Origin: DATIUV01 sp049322755
GTDB lineage: Bacteria > Pseudomonadota > Gammaproteobacteria > Burkholderiales > UBA6910
Length of the DNA: 64,000 bases
Assembly: GCA_049322755.1 (NCBI GenBank)
Contig: JBMOQX010000029.1
Span: forward strand, 45,124-109,123
Direction of reading: 5' to 3'
A model generated the notes under the pieces. The model worked only from the letters and a program-made list of their open reading frames with translations, was not told the origin of the DNA and searched no databases. Below, piece after piece: positions 1-9,590 of this stretch (the first letter of the stretch is position 1; the number at the start of each line of letters is the position of its first letter). A program made the translations under genes and the position numbers.

Positions 1-55
1 GAGATGCGTGGTCCCATTTCCACCCGGTGCGGGGCGCGTGCGACCCGCACCGGCG

Positions 56-80
56 AAAAAAATGCCGCCCGCAGGCGGCA
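56..80 (-). terminator. Rho-independent terminator after the sigma-54 activator gene
   Basis: On the minus strand a 7-bp GC stem (TGCCGCC / GGCGGCA) with a 4-nt loop at 63-80 is followed at once by a run of seven T (56-62). It lies about 30 nt past the stop codon of the leftward activator gene, the expected place and form for intrinsic termination. Confidence 0.75.
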
Positions 81-112
81 GATCAACAGGAGATGGAACG
101 ACGATCAGCGCG

Positions 113-1147
<1,035 letters not shown>

Positions 1148-1496
1148 GATGGTGGGGTCCGGGAAGACGTTTGAAGCCTAAGTGTTTTTTTATGGCACAC
1201 CGCTCGGGGCAGAGCAAATCTCCCGAATTGGCAGTTTTCGTCCTAAGGTCTTGAGCCGGTTGGGGTTCGGCGGCCCCAGCGGGCGAGGCGAGCAGATGAA
1301 TTTTTTTTGCCCGCGGGACCCGTCATGCGCCACCATGGCCCGGGGCAACGTGCGCCGCGATTCCGCCGGCGGCAACGAGCACGCGGCGGAGCGGTGGAGG
1401 ACCCGATCGATCCCGGCCGGTCCGCGCGCACGAAGCGCTTGTGCTGTATATTAGACAAGCCTGATATTTCATCCTCTCGACCCTCTGGAGGTGCGC
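1148..1496. other. Divergent intergenic region, no gene seen
   Basis: This 349-bp gap separates the leftward sigma-54 activator from the rightward DUF3365 gene, so it should hold both promoters. It contains two T-runs (near 1184 and 1301) without convincing GC stems before them, and an inverted repeat GCTTGT-N12-ACAAGC at 1437-1460 just upstream of the DUF3365 ribosome binding site, a possible operator. No reading frame here has coding character. Confidence 0.4.
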
Positions 1497-2066
1497 ATGA
1501 AACGCCGATATCTGTTGGTGGCATTGTTCTTGGCGATGCCCGCCGTCGCTGCCGACACCGCCGCGATGCGGGAGCAGAGCCGCCAGGTCAGCGGGGCTTT
1601 CATGAAAACCCTCGGCGGCGAACTGCAGCGCGAGATGAAGGCCGGCGGACCGGTGCAGGCGATCGGCGCCTGCAAGGACGTGGCCCCGAAGATTGCCTCG
1701 GAGCTCTCGCGCCAGCATGGCTACAAGGTCTCGCGCGTGTCGCTGAAGACCCGCAATCCGGTGCTGGGTACTCCCGACGCCTGGGAGCAGAAAGTGCTGG
1801 CGGAATTCGATCGCAAGGCGGCCGCCGGCGCCGACGCGAAGACGCTGGAATTCTCGGAAGTGGTGGAGGAGCCGGCCGGCAAGGTCTTCCGCTACATGAA
1901 GGCGATTCCGGTGACCGAGGTGTGCATCGCCTGCCACGGTCCCGCCGACAAGATCGCCGATCCGGTGAAGGCCAGGTTCGCGCAGGACTACCCGCACGAC
2001 CGGGCGCTGGGCTACAGCGTCGGCCAGGTTCGCGGCGCGTTCACGGTCAAGCGGCCGCTGGACTGA
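1497..2066 (+). CDS. Periplasmic DUF3365 (Tll0287-like) c-type haem protein
   Basis: 189 aa. An N-terminal signal peptide (basic MKRR, hydrophobic core, cleavage near AVA-AD) points to export. A single CxxCH haem c attachment motif (CIACH, residues about 143-147) sits in the C-terminal half, the arrangement of the DUF3365/Tll0287-like family, thought to act as small haem sensor or electron-transfer modules. Here the domain stands alone without a kinase or cyclase output. ATG 1497 is preferred because GGAGG at 1487-1491 lies 5 nt upstream; a GTG at 1491 would overlap that ribosome binding site. The last 20 bp overlap the 3' end of the convergent P450 gene. The redox partner is unknown. Confidence 0.8.
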   Translation: MKRRYLLVALFLAMPAVAADTAAMREQSRQVSGAFMKTLGGELQREMKAGGPVQAIGACKDVAPKIASELSRQHGYKVSRVSLKTRNPVLGTPDAWEQKVLAEFDRKAAAGADAKTLEFSEVVEEPAGKVFRYMKAIPVTEVCIACHGPADKIADPVKARFAQDYPHDRALGYSVGQVRGAFTVKRPLD

Positions 2067-3468
2067 GCGGGCGTTCGCGCCGCGCCGGCGTCATCGGCAT
2101 GCCGAAACGCGGGCGCAGCGTGGTGGCGGCCTCGGGCTCCACCGCCGTTCCCGGCGCGAGGTCGAGGCGGAAGCGCTGTGCCACCTGCGCCACCACCAGC
2201 TTGCCCTCCAGCATCGCCAGCGTCGCGCCGATGCAGTTGCGGTGGCCGATGGCGAAGGGCATGTAGGCGTAGGAAGAGCGCGCGGCGCAGGCCTCGGGCA
2301 GGAAGCGGTCGGGGTCGAAGCGCTCCGGATCGGGCCACTCCTCGGCCAGCCGGTGGGTCGCGTTGAGCGAGACGATGGCCGTGCATCCCTTGGGCACCGT
2401 GTAGCCGCCGATGACGTTGTCCTCCGCGGCGACGCGCGAAAACGAATGCACCGGCGAATACAGCCGCAGCGATTCGTCCAGCACCCGCTCGACATAATCC
2501 AGCTTCGACAGGTCCTCGGGCACGGGCAGGCGTTCGCCCAGCTGGGCGTCCACCTCGCGCCACAGCCGCTCGCGCGCGGCCGGATGGCGCCACAGCAGGT
2601 AATGGGTCCAGGTCATCGCCGAGGCCGAGGTCTCGTAGCCGGCGAAGAACAGCGTCGTCGCCTGGTCGCGCAGCTCCTGGCGGGTGAAGGGCTTGCCCTC
2701 CCGCTCGCTGCCCTCGATCAGCGTGCCGAGCACTCCGGCGCGCCCGCCGGCGAGCTGGCGGTCGATGAGGGCGAAGAACTCCGCCTCGATGCGCGCGATC
2801 GCCGCCTCCAGCTCCGGCGTGAGGTCCGGGCGGCGCGGCAGCAGCGCCAGCAGCAGGTTGCGCGGGCGCTTCGGCCAGTGGGCCTTGATCGCTTCGGTCG
2901 TTTCGAACACGGCGTCGGCGCGCTCGACGAACGCCGGGCCGAACACAAGCCGCCCGGCGAGCAGCTGCATCAGCTGCAGGAAATCCAGTTCCACGTCCAC
3001 CGCCGTGCCGTCCCGGGCCGGCGCTTCCCAGCGATCCAGGAACCGCGCCACCAGCGGGGCCATCCACTCCAGCTGACGGCGCAGCTCGGCGGGCTTGAAC
3101 GCGGGCTGGGTCAGCAGCCGCTGCCGGCGCCAAGTTTCGCCTTCGCTCACCAGCAGCCCGTTGCCTACCACGCGCTGCAGCGCCGGGTAGCGGACGTTTT
3201 TCGTGTAGGACTCGCGCCGGTCCAGCAACAGCTCTTTCAGCTGCCGCGGTCCGGACACCAGGAAAGCCTGCCGGCCGCTGCGCAGCGGGATGCGCGCGAT
3301 GCCGCCGAAGCCCTCGGCGACGCGGCGAAAGAATCCGATCGGGTCGGCCAGCAGCGGGCCGCTGCAGCCGAGCCAGGGCAGCCCGGACGGGCCGGGCGGA
3401 ACGCCGCCGGCCTCGGTGGGGAGCGGGTCGGACTGGGCCTTTCCGGCGGGATCGGTCGTCGAGGTCAC
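2047..3468 (-). CDS. Cytochrome P450
   Basis: About 473 aa soluble haem-thiolate monooxygenase, using O2 and two electrons to oxidise a substrate that cannot be read from sequence. Hallmarks are the proline-rich N-terminus PPGPSGLPWLG, the I-helix AGYET at about 276-280, the K-helix ESLR at 332-335 and the haem loop FAIGHRNCIG with the ligand Cys at about 412. No membrane anchor is visible and no ferredoxin or reductase gene is adjacent, so redox partners must be encoded elsewhere. The start is uncertain: GTG at 3468 places the proline-rich motif near residue 25, while GTG at 3534 would add 22 residues. Any longer start would run into the upstream YdjM-like gene. The 3' end overlaps the DUF3365 gene by 20 bp tail to tail. 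Confidence 0.85.
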   Translation of the reverse strand: MTSTTDPAGKAQSDPLPTEAGGVPPGPSGLPWLGCSGPLLADPIGFFRRVAEGFGGIARIPLRSGRQAFLVSGPRQLKELLLDRRESYTKNVRYPALQRVVGNGLLVSEGETWRRQRLLTQPAFKPAELRRQLEWMAPLVARFLDRWEAPARDGTAVDVELDFLQLMQLLAGRLVFGPAFVERADAVFETTEAIKAHWPKRPRNLLLALLPRRPDLTPELEAAIARIEAEFFALIDRQLAGGRAGVLGTLIEGSEREGKPFTRQELRDQATTLFFAGYETSASAMTWTHYLLWRHPAARERLWREVDAQLGERLPVPEDLSKLDYVERVLDESLRLYSPVHSFSRVAAEDNVIGGYTVPKGCTAIVSLNATHRLAEEWPDPERFDPDRFLPEACAARSSYAYMPFAIGHRNCIGATLAMLEGKLVVAQVAQRFRLDLAPGTAVEPEAATTLRPRFGMPMTPARRERPLSPAAA

Positions 3469-3553
3469 CTGGGTGGAGTCGCCCGCCGGCCGCAGAAGCC
3501 GCGCGGACTGTTTGATGGTCGGGAAGTCTAGCACGCCGCGCCGCGACCGGCGT

Positions 3554-4609
3554 TCAGTGCAGCGGCGCGCGCGCCCCGTCGCCCAGCAGCTGGAACGGCT
3601 GCCACGGGCCTTCGCCATCGCGGCAGACGCCGAAACGGAACGGCCAGGTGCCGCGGCCGGGCGTGAAGAAGCGCAGGTCCTGGAACCACACGCACAGCGA
3701 CGGGTTGCCCGCCTCCACGCGATAGAGCACGGGATACGCTGCGAACCAGCGGAAGAACGCCAGCGCGGGCTGCTGCCACGCTTCCATCGCGACGGTGCGC
3801 TCGTCGGCCTTGCCGAATCGCGCGTCCTCGGTCCACGTCGCGCTCGCCGGCGGCCGATAGGCCGCATCGAGGCGCGCGAGCAGACCTGCGTCCGGACCCG
3901 GCGGCGGCAGCGGCCGCTCCCGGCGCAGGTTCACCGATGCGTGGGAGTAGCGCTCGCCGTCGTCCACCACCACCATCCAGTTGAACGGCGACACCGGCCG
4001 CGGCACTGCCGTGACGCGCGCCCCCGTGATCCCCTTTTCCCGCGCGAACTGCTCGCCGAAATCCACCGCCTGCTGGTGCAACAGCGCCTGGAAGCCCACA
4101 TACCCGGCCAGCACGGCGAGCCCGACCTGCGCCGGGACGCGCGAGCGGCGAAAGACGAGCGACGCCAGCAGCCCGGCCGCGATGATGCCGGTAAACCAGA
4201 GATCGATGATGAACGTGGTGTTCCAGCCCACGCGCGCGTCGGAGACCGGCGCCCAGATCATGGTGCCGAACGAGGTGATGACGTCGCCCAGGATGTGGAT
4301 GCCGATGCCCATCGCGCACACGCCGACGTAGGCATTCCAGGAAACCTTTGCGCCGTAGAGCTTGCTGAACAGCCAAGCCAGCAGCAGCGCCCACAGCGGC
4401 CAAAGCAGCACCGAATGGGTGATGCCGCGGTGGCCGGTCAGGTAGACGATGGGCGAGATGTAGCCGAGAACGAAGTCGATGTCGGGAAAGGCGCCGGCGA
4501 GGAAGCCCACCGCCACGCGCCGGCCCGTGGACATCGGCGCTTTGGCCGGGTCCGGCGCGGTGGCGCGGGCAAGGAGTGCGCCGGAAAGGGCGTGGGTCAG
4601 GGTGTCCAT
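3554..4609 (-). CDS. YdjM/DUF457-type membrane-bound metal-dependent hydrolase
   Basis: 351 aa inner-membrane protein. The N-terminal half has the family's metal-binding pattern: MDTLTHALSG at the very start, FPDID at about 42-46, HRGITHS at about 60-66 and HILGDV near 105, interleaved with four or five hydrophobic helices. The C-terminal half (about 190-351) is a soluble region ending in a domain rich in W and F. E. coli YdjM is LexA-controlled and its relatives are predicted hydrolases, but no reaction has been established for this branch. It is transcribed in the same direction as the downstream P450 about 85 bp away and may share a transcript with it; a functional link is not evident. Confidence 0.75.
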   Translation of the reverse strand: MDTLTHALSGALLARATAPDPAKAPMSTGRRVAVGFLAGAFPDIDFVLGYISPIVYLTGHRGITHSVLLWPLWALLLAWLFSKLYGAKVSWNAYVGVCAMGIGIHILGDVITSFGTMIWAPVSDARVGWNTTFIIDLWFTGIIAAGLLASLVFRRSRVPAQVGLAVLAGYVGFQALLHQQAVDFGEQFAREKGITGARVTAVPRPVSPFNWMVVVDDGERYSHASVNLRRERPLPPPGPDAGLLARLDAAYRPPASATWTEDARFGKADERTVAMEAWQQPALAFFRWFAAYPVLYRVEAGNPSLCVWFQDLRFFTPGRGTWPFRFGVCRDGEGPWQPFQLLGDGARAPLH

Positions 4610-4648
4610 GGCAATGGCAGGCGGCGCTCGCTGCTAAAAGACCGCCGC

Positions 4649-5416
4649 TCAGAGCTTAAGTTCGGCCACCACCGGGGCGTGGTCGGACGGGCGCTCGCCG
4701 CGCCGCGGCTCGATGTCGATGGTGCACGCGCTGCACGCCTTCGCCAGCGGTTCGGACAGCAGGATGTGGTCGATGCGCAGGCCCATGCCGCGCTTGAACG
4801 CGTTCATGCGGTAGTCCCACCAGGTGAACGACTTCTCCGGCTGCGGGAAGAGCCGGAAGGCGTCCCTGAGTCCCGCCGCGGTGATCTGGCGGAACGCCGC
4901 GCGCTCGGGCTCGCTGAACAGCACCTGGCCCGCCCACCGCTCGGGATCGTGGACGTCCGCGTCGTCCGGCGCGATGTTGTAGTCGCCCAGCACCGTCAGG
5001 CGTTCGTGGGTCTTGAGCTCCTCGGCGAGCCAGCCGCGCAGCGCCTCCAGCCAGCGCAGCTTGTATTCGTACTTGTCGGAGCCGACGCTCTGGCCGTTGG
5101 GCACGTAGACGCACACCACGCGCACGCCGCCCACCGTCGCGGAAATCACGCGCTTCTGCTCGTCGGCGAAGCCGGGAATGCCGGCGGCGACGCCGCTGGC
5201 CGGCGCGCGGCTGAGGATGGCGACGCCGTTGTAGGTCTTCTGGCCCGAGAACGCCGCTTCGTAGCCGGCTGCGCGCAGCGCGTCCGCCGGAAAGTTGGCG
5301 TCCTCCAGCTTGGTCTCCTGCAGGCAGACGACGTCGGGCGCATGCGCCGCCAGCCAGTCCAGTAGCTGCGGCAGGCGCACTTTCAGCGAATTGACGTTCC
5401 AGGTGACGAGTTTCAT
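4649..5416 (-). CDS. xth: Exodeoxyribonuclease III (AP endonuclease)
   Basis: 255 aa, typical length for the ExoIII/ExoA family of the exonuclease-endonuclease-phosphatase fold. It cleaves DNA 5' to abasic sites and trims 3' blocking groups in base excision repair. Visible active-site motifs are TWNVNSLK at the N-terminus (metal-binding Asn7), LQETKL with catalytic Glu34, GDYNIAPDD in the middle, and the C-terminal SDHAPVV carrying the Asp-His pair. It is a monocistronic leftward gene separated by 39 bp from the YdjM-like gene; its start ATG at 5416 faces the promoter region of the toxin-antitoxin pair. Confidence 0.92.
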   Translation of the reverse strand: MKLVTWNVNSLKVRLPQLLDWLAAHAPDVVCLQETKLEDANFPADALRAAGYEAAFSGQKTYNGVAILSRAPASGVAAGIPGFADEQKRVISATVGGVRVVCVYVPNGQSVGSDKYEYKLRWLEALRGWLAEELKTHERLTVLGDYNIAPDDADVHDPERWAGQVLFSEPERAAFRQITAAGLRDAFRLFPQPEKSFTWWDYRMNAFKRGMGLRIDHILLSEPLAKACSACTIDIEPRRGERPSDHAPVVAELKL

Positions 5417-5538
5417 GCGGTCGTCAGACTACCATTATCCGGTCCGCGGCTACTGCTCCAGCAGGCCGTGACGGGCGAAGGTCCATAGCTGGCGAGGGTT
5501 TCCATCGGCAACGCTCCGGCGTCCGGTCAGGATAGCCG

Positions 5539-5567
5539 TTGCGCGGCTGTGTAGCAATTGCTACACT
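5539..5567 (+). promoter_or_regulatory. Promoter and perfect 18-bp palindromic operator of the Xre-RES pair
   Basis: A perfect palindrome GTGTAGCAATTGCTACAC occupies 5549-5566. It covers the spacer and -10 of a plausible promoter, TTGCGC (5539-5544), 17 bp, TACACT (5562-5567). AGGAG at 5574-5578 then precedes the antitoxin ATG. This geometry fits autorepression by the antitoxin or the toxin-antitoxin complex, as known for Xre-RES systems; the binding itself is inferred. Confidence 0.7.
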
Positions 5568-5584
5568 TTTCGTAGGAGAACATC

Positions 5585-5998
5585 ATGGCCAGGACCAAAG
5601 CAAGGCAGGCAGCCGAGGCAGCCGTCGACCTGCGCAGCCGCGACGCGCGCGAGCGCCTGGCGAGGATGGTGGCGCAGCTGCTGGATCACTGGGGTTTGAG
5701 CGCCGCCGAGCAGGCGGCGGTGCTGGGCCTTTCACCCGAAAACCGCTCCACCATCGCGCGCTACCGCCATGGCGCCCCGCTCGCGGACAGCCGTGATCTG
5801 CTCGACCGCGCCGGCCATCTGCTCGGCATCCACAAGTCGCTGCGCATCCTTTTTCCCCAGGACCGGGATCTCGCCTATCGCTGGATCAGCACGCCCAACC
5901 GCCGCTTCGGCATGCGGCCGATCGACGTCATCATCCGGTTCGGCTTCGAAGGCCTGCTCGCCGTGCGCCGTTACCTCGACTTCGAGCGCGGGCAGTAA
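5585..5998 (+). CDS. Xre/MbcA/ParS-family antitoxin
   Basis: 137 aa antitoxin partner of the RES toxin that follows. The N-terminal half (about 24-75) looks like an Xre-type helix-turn-helix (LLDHWGLSAAEQAAVLGLSP); the C-terminal half has the MbcA/ParS/Xre toxin-binding pattern (RAGHLLGIHKSLRILFP, then WISTPNRRFGMRPIDVI and LLAVRRYLD). Members of this family block the RES active site and repress their own promoter. AGGAG lies 6 nt before the ATG and the perfect palindrome upstream is the likely operator. The stop codon is 13 bp before the toxin start, so the two are cotranscribed. Confidence 0.85.
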   Translation: MARTKARQAAEAAVDLRSRDARERLARMVAQLLDHWGLSAAEQAAVLGLSPENRSTIARYRHGAPLADSRDLLDRAGHLLGIHKSLRILFPQDRDLAYRWISTPNRRFGMRPIDVIIRFGFEGLLAVRRYLDFERGQ

Positions 5999-6011
5999 GG
6001 CGGGGCGCACG

Positions 6012-6716
6012 GTGTTCGAAGGTACGCTGCAGGTGATCCAGGTCAGTGGCGACCTGGTGCGCAACATCAAGACCGCGCGCATCGCCCAGGACCTGTACGA
6101 CGACTTGTCCGGCGATCCCGGGGACTGGCGCGTGGCGATGGCCGCCGAAGACCGCGGCCACCCGTCCACGCCGTCGGCGACCATCACGCGGCCGTTCGAT
6201 TACGGCACCGTGATCACCTATTCCTTCGACGCCGCCCACTGGCAGGCCACGCGTTTCAGTGACGGCAAGAGCTACGGCGTCTGGTACGGCTCGCTGGATC
6301 TGGAAACCACCGTCTACGAGACCGTCTATCATTGGCACCGCTTCGTGATGGACAGCTATGCCGGCGAGGATCGCGTCATTGTCGGGGAGCGGCGGGTGTT
6401 CGACGTCCGCTGCGACGCGCCCTTGGCGGACCTGCGGGGCGAAGTGGCCCGCCATCCCGGCCTGATCCACCGCGCCAGCTACGCGTTCACCCACCAGGTG
6501 GGGCGCTATCTGCACGGCACCGGAGTTCCGGGACTCCTGGTGAATTCCGCGCGCTGCGAAGGGGTGAACGCGGCGCTGTTCCGGCCCGGCCCGCTGTCCA
6601 ATGTGCGCGACAAGGCCTACCTGACTTACCGCTGCCATCCGACCGCGGACCATGTCCGCGTGGAGCGCACGCCGGGGCGGCGTTGGCTGGAGATCAAGCC
6701 GAGCGCGCTTTACTGA
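6012..6716 (+). CDS. RES-domain toxin (probable NAD+-depleting)
   Basis: 234 aa from a GTG start. The three family-defining residues are placed as expected: Arg81 in TRFSDG, Glu103 in TVYETV and Ser179 in LVNSAR, with a Tyr-rich YGVWYGSLDLETT stretch between the first two. Characterised RES toxins (the MbcT/Res group) degrade NAD+ and arrest growth. GTG 6012 is chosen because it follows the antitoxin stop closely with an AAGG ribosome binding site over the junction; upstream the same frame runs antisense-like through the antitoxin gene. At 234 aa it is somewhat longer than the compact RES domain (about 150-180 aa), with an N-terminal extension of about 60 residues. Confidence 0.85.
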   Translation: MFEGTLQVIQVSGDLVRNIKTARIAQDLYDDLSGDPGDWRVAMAAEDRGHPSTPSATITRPFDYGTVITYSFDAAHWQATRFSDGKSYGVWYGSLDLETTVYETVYHWHRFVMDSYAGEDRVIVGERRVFDVRCDAPLADLRGEVARHPGLIHRASYAFTHQVGRYLHGTGVPGLLVNSARCEGVNAALFRPGPLSNVRDKAYLTYRCHPTADHVRVERTPGRRWLEIKPSALY

Positions 6717-6731
6717 GCGCGCCCGGGAGAA

Positions 6732-7334
6732 TCACTGGGCCGCGCCGGGCGCCGGTTCTTCGACCGCGGGAGGCGGCGGGACCTCGGGCTGCGGCTCCGC
6801 CGCCGGGGCCTCCGCCGCCCCGACCTGCTCGGCCTTCGGCAGCTGCGGCGTTTTCACTTCCGGCCGGTAGCCCGGCGCCGGCTCCCGCGGGTAGCCGGCG
6901 GAATCCAGCAGGATGTTCCACTGCGAGGCCTCGAAGCCCTTCGCCGTCTGGCCGCCCACCTTCAGCACCGGTACCTCGGCGGCGCCCACCAGCTGTTTCA
7001 GCTCGTCCTGGTAGGCCGAGAATTGGGCGTTCTTCAGCGTGAAGGGGGTGCCGCGCTTGGAAAGAAGTTGACGCGCGCTGTTACAGATTTCGCCGCAATC
7101 CGTCGTGTACAGCGTCACCGGATAGGTTTGAACCGCCTGCCGCAGCGCGAAGGGCATGCCCGCCGTCGGAGCGGCCGCGCCCACCTTTTTCTCCTCCTTC
7201 TGTTTGGCGGAGGCAGGGGGCGGGGTGTCGGCGTAGTGCACTTTGCCCTGTGAATCCACCCACTTGTACAGCGTTCCGGCGCCCGCGGCGGAGGCCGCGG
7301 CGGCGAGGGTCAAACCGAGCAACAGCGAGCGCAT
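6732..7334 (-). CDS. Exported DUF4124-glutaredoxin-like protein
   Basis: 200 aa. A signal peptide (1-19, ending AGAG) is followed by a DUF4124 motif (LYKWVDSQGKVHYADTPP, about 22-39), common in exported proteobacterial proteins. A glutaredoxin/thioredoxin-like domain follows (about 70-150): VTLYTTDCGEIC, then EVPVLKV matching the cis-Pro loop. The redox motif is CxxxC (Cys80, Cys84) rather than CxxC. The tail (about 155-200) is low-complexity Pro/Ala/Glu. It probably acts in periplasmic thiol chemistry, but the partner is unknown. It converges on the RES toxin gene 15 bp away and lies 35 bp downstream of the oligopeptidase gene on the same strand. Confidence 0.75.
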   Translation of the reverse strand: MRSLLLGLTLAAAASAAGAGTLYKWVDSQGKVHYADTPPPASAKQKEEKKVGAAAPTAGMPFALRQAVQTYPVTLYTTDCGEICNSARQLLSKRGTPFTLKNAQFSAYQDELKQLVGAAEVPVLKVGGQTAKGFEASQWNILLDSAGYPREPAPGYRPEVKTPQLPKAEQVGAAEAPAAEPQPEVPPPPAVEEPAPGAAQ

Positions 7335-7369
7335 GGTAACAACCTCCCTGATCGGCTGGCGCTAAGTCC

Positions 7370-9430
7370 TTAAGCCGATGCAGGAATCATACCATTATGA
7401 CGGAGCAGGGCATCCAGGGTGGGCTCCCGACCGCGAAAGGCGACGAAGGACTCCATCGCCGGGCGGCTGCCCCCCACCGCCAGCACCTCGTCGCGGAACC
7501 GGGCGCCGGCCTCCGGCGAGAGCACACCCTTCTCCTCAAACAGGCTGTAGGCGTCGGCCGAGAGCACCTCGGCCCATTTGTAGCTGTAATAGCCGGCGCC
7601 GTAGCCGCCGGCGAAGATGTGGGAAAAGCTCTGCGGGAAGCGATGCCATTCCGGGGGCAGAATCACCGCCACCTCCTTGCGCACGTCGTCCAGCAGCTTC
7701 AGCGGGTCGCCACGCTCGACGTCGAAATCGTAGTGCAGGTGCATGTCGAACAGCGCGAACTCGAGCTGGCGCACGGTCTGCATCCCGGCCTGGAAGTTCT
7801 TCGCCGCCAGCATTTTGTCGAACAGTTCCCGGGGCAGCGGCACGCCGCTGTCGACGTGGGCCGTCATGGGTCGGACGACGTCCCATTCCCAGCAGAAGTT
7901 CTCCATGAACTGGGACGGCAGTTCCACCGCGTCCCACTCGACGCCGTTGATGCCCGCCACGCCCAGCTCGTCCACGCGGGTGAGCAGGTGGTGCAGCCCG
8001 TGGCCGAACTCGTGGAACAGGGTGATCACCTCATCGTGGGTGAACAGCGCCGGCTTGCCGCCGACGGGCCCCGAGAAGTTGCAGGTGAGGTAGGCGACGG
8101 GATGCTGCACGCCGCGCTCGATGCGCCGGCGGCTGATGGCGTCGTCCATCCAGGCGCCGCCGCGCTTGGACGCGCGGGCGTACAGATCGACGTAGAACTG
8201 GCCCACCGGCTCCCCGGCGGCATTCGTGATGGAGTAGAACTTCACGTCCGGGTGCCACTTGGGCGCCTCCGCCTCGGCGATGCGCACGCCGAAGAGCGTC
8301 TCCACCAGCCGGAACATGCCCGGCAGCACCCTGGTCTGCGGGAAGTACCGCTTCAGTTCCTGCTCGGAGAACGCATAGCGGGATAGGCGCAGCTTCTCGC
8401 TGGCGTAGGCCACGTCCCAGGGCTCCAGCGTGTCGAGCCCGAGCTCCTTGCGCGCGAACCCGGTCAATTCGGCCAGGTCCCGCTCGGCGTAGGGCTTGGC
8501 CTTGGCCGCCAGTTCGCGCAGGAAATCCAGCACCTGCGGCGGCGTCTGCGCCATCTTCGGCTCCAGCGACACCTCGGCATAGTTGGCGAAACCCAGGAGC
8601 TGCGCCTCCTCCTTGCGCAGCTTGAGGATGTCGCGGATCAGCGGCGTGTTGTCCCACTCCGGCTTGCCGAACTCGCTGGCCCGGGTGGCGTAGGCGCGGT
8701 ACATCGTGCGCCGCAGTTCGCGGTTCTCGGCGTACTGCATCACCGGCAGGTACGAGGGCATGTGCAGCGTGAACTTCCAGCCGGCCCTGCCGTCCTTTTC
8801 CGCCGCTTCCCGCGCCGTCTGCAGCACGTCCTCCGGAATGCCGGCCACGTCCGTTTCGCGCTCGACGTAATGGGCGAAGGCGTTGGTCGCATCCAGCAGG
8901 TTGTCGCTGAACCTGGACGACAGGTTGGCGAGGCTCTCCTGGATTTCCAGGAAGCGCGCCCGCTTGTCCTCCGGCAGGTCGGCGCCGCCGAGGCGGAAGT
9001 CGCGGATCTCGTGCTCCAGCACCGCTTTCTGCTGCGCCGCGAGGCGCCCGAACTCCGTTCCGGCGCGGATCGCCTTCAGCTTCGAGAACAGCGCCTGGTT
9101 CTGCGCCAGCTCGGCGTAGTACTGCGTCACCTTCGGCAGGTTGGCGTTGTACACCTCCCGCAGCTCGGGCGAGTTCATCACCGCGTTCAGGTGCGACACC
9201 TGGCCCCAGGCCCGGCCGATGCGCTCGTTGGCGTCGTCCAGCGGCTTCATGACACTGTCCCAGGTGGGCGTTTCCGCCGAGCCCGCCAGCCGCTCGGTCA
9301 CCGCGCGGCCTTGCGCCAGCAGCTCGTCCACCGCCGGCGTCACGTGCTCCGGCCTGATGTCCGGGAAGCGCGGCAGGCCGGAGAAATCCAGCAACGGGTT
9401 GGCGACGGGGGCGGCGACGGGCTGATCCAT
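7370..9430 (-). CDS. prlC: Oligopeptidase A, M3-family zinc metallopeptidase
   Basis: 686 aa, close to the 680 aa of E. coli OpdA/PrlC. It is a cytosolic thimet-type oligopeptidase that degrades short peptides, including cleaved signal peptides. The zinc signature HEFGHGLHH begins at about residue 473 with His473, Glu474 and His477; the later segment FSHIFAGGYGAGYYSY is also characteristic of the family. ATG 9430 (MDQPVAAP) is preferred over a longer in-frame start near 9523 because E. coli-like homology begins at NPLL a few residues later. It is followed on the same strand by the DUF4124 gene. Confidence 0.93.
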   Translation of the reverse strand: MDQPVAAPVANPLLDFSGLPRFPDIRPEHVTPAVDELLAQGRAVTERLAGSAETPTWDSVMKPLDDANERIGRAWGQVSHLNAVMNSPELREVYNANLPKVTQYYAELAQNQALFSKLKAIRAGTEFGRLAAQQKAVLEHEIRDFRLGGADLPEDKRARFLEIQESLANLSSRFSDNLLDATNAFAHYVERETDVAGIPEDVLQTAREAAEKDGRAGWKFTLHMPSYLPVMQYAENRELRRTMYRAYATRASEFGKPEWDNTPLIRDILKLRKEEAQLLGFANYAEVSLEPKMAQTPPQVLDFLRELAAKAKPYAERDLAELTGFARKELGLDTLEPWDVAYASEKLRLSRYAFSEQELKRYFPQTRVLPGMFRLVETLFGVRIAEAEAPKWHPDVKFYSITNAAGEPVGQFYVDLYARASKRGGAWMDDAISRRRIERGVQHPVAYLTCNFSGPVGGKPALFTHDEVITLFHEFGHGLHHLLTRVDELGVAGINGVEWDAVELPSQFMENFCWEWDVVRPMTAHVDSGVPLPRELFDKMLAAKNFQAGMQTVRQLEFALFDMHLHYDFDVERGDPLKLLDDVRKEVAVILPPEWHRFPQSFSHIFAGGYGAGYYSYKWAEVLSADAYSLFEEKGVLSPEAGARFRDEVLAVGGSRPAMESFVAFRGREPTLDALLRHNGMIPASA

Positions 9431-9590
9431 GGGGACTCCGAAAACTGGAAGCGGGTTGGGAACGCGCATTTTACTTCCGTGCGGTGTCTTCTTCGGACCC
9501 TGGGCGAAACCGGGAGTTTCCAAGGCCGCGGGACCCGCTGCGATACCTCCCGCCCCGCCGCTACTACGACACCCGATGCGGGCGGAGCTT

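Noticed and set aside
1193..1198. TGGCAC as a sigma-54 -24 element next to the sigma-54 activator gene
   Set aside because: No TTGC/GC -12 element follows at the required distance, so it is not a credible sigma-54 promoter.
1433..1440. AAGCGCTT core as a fifth LacI operator
   Set aside because: Only the inner core fits; the flanking TG and CA positions of the consensus are missing.
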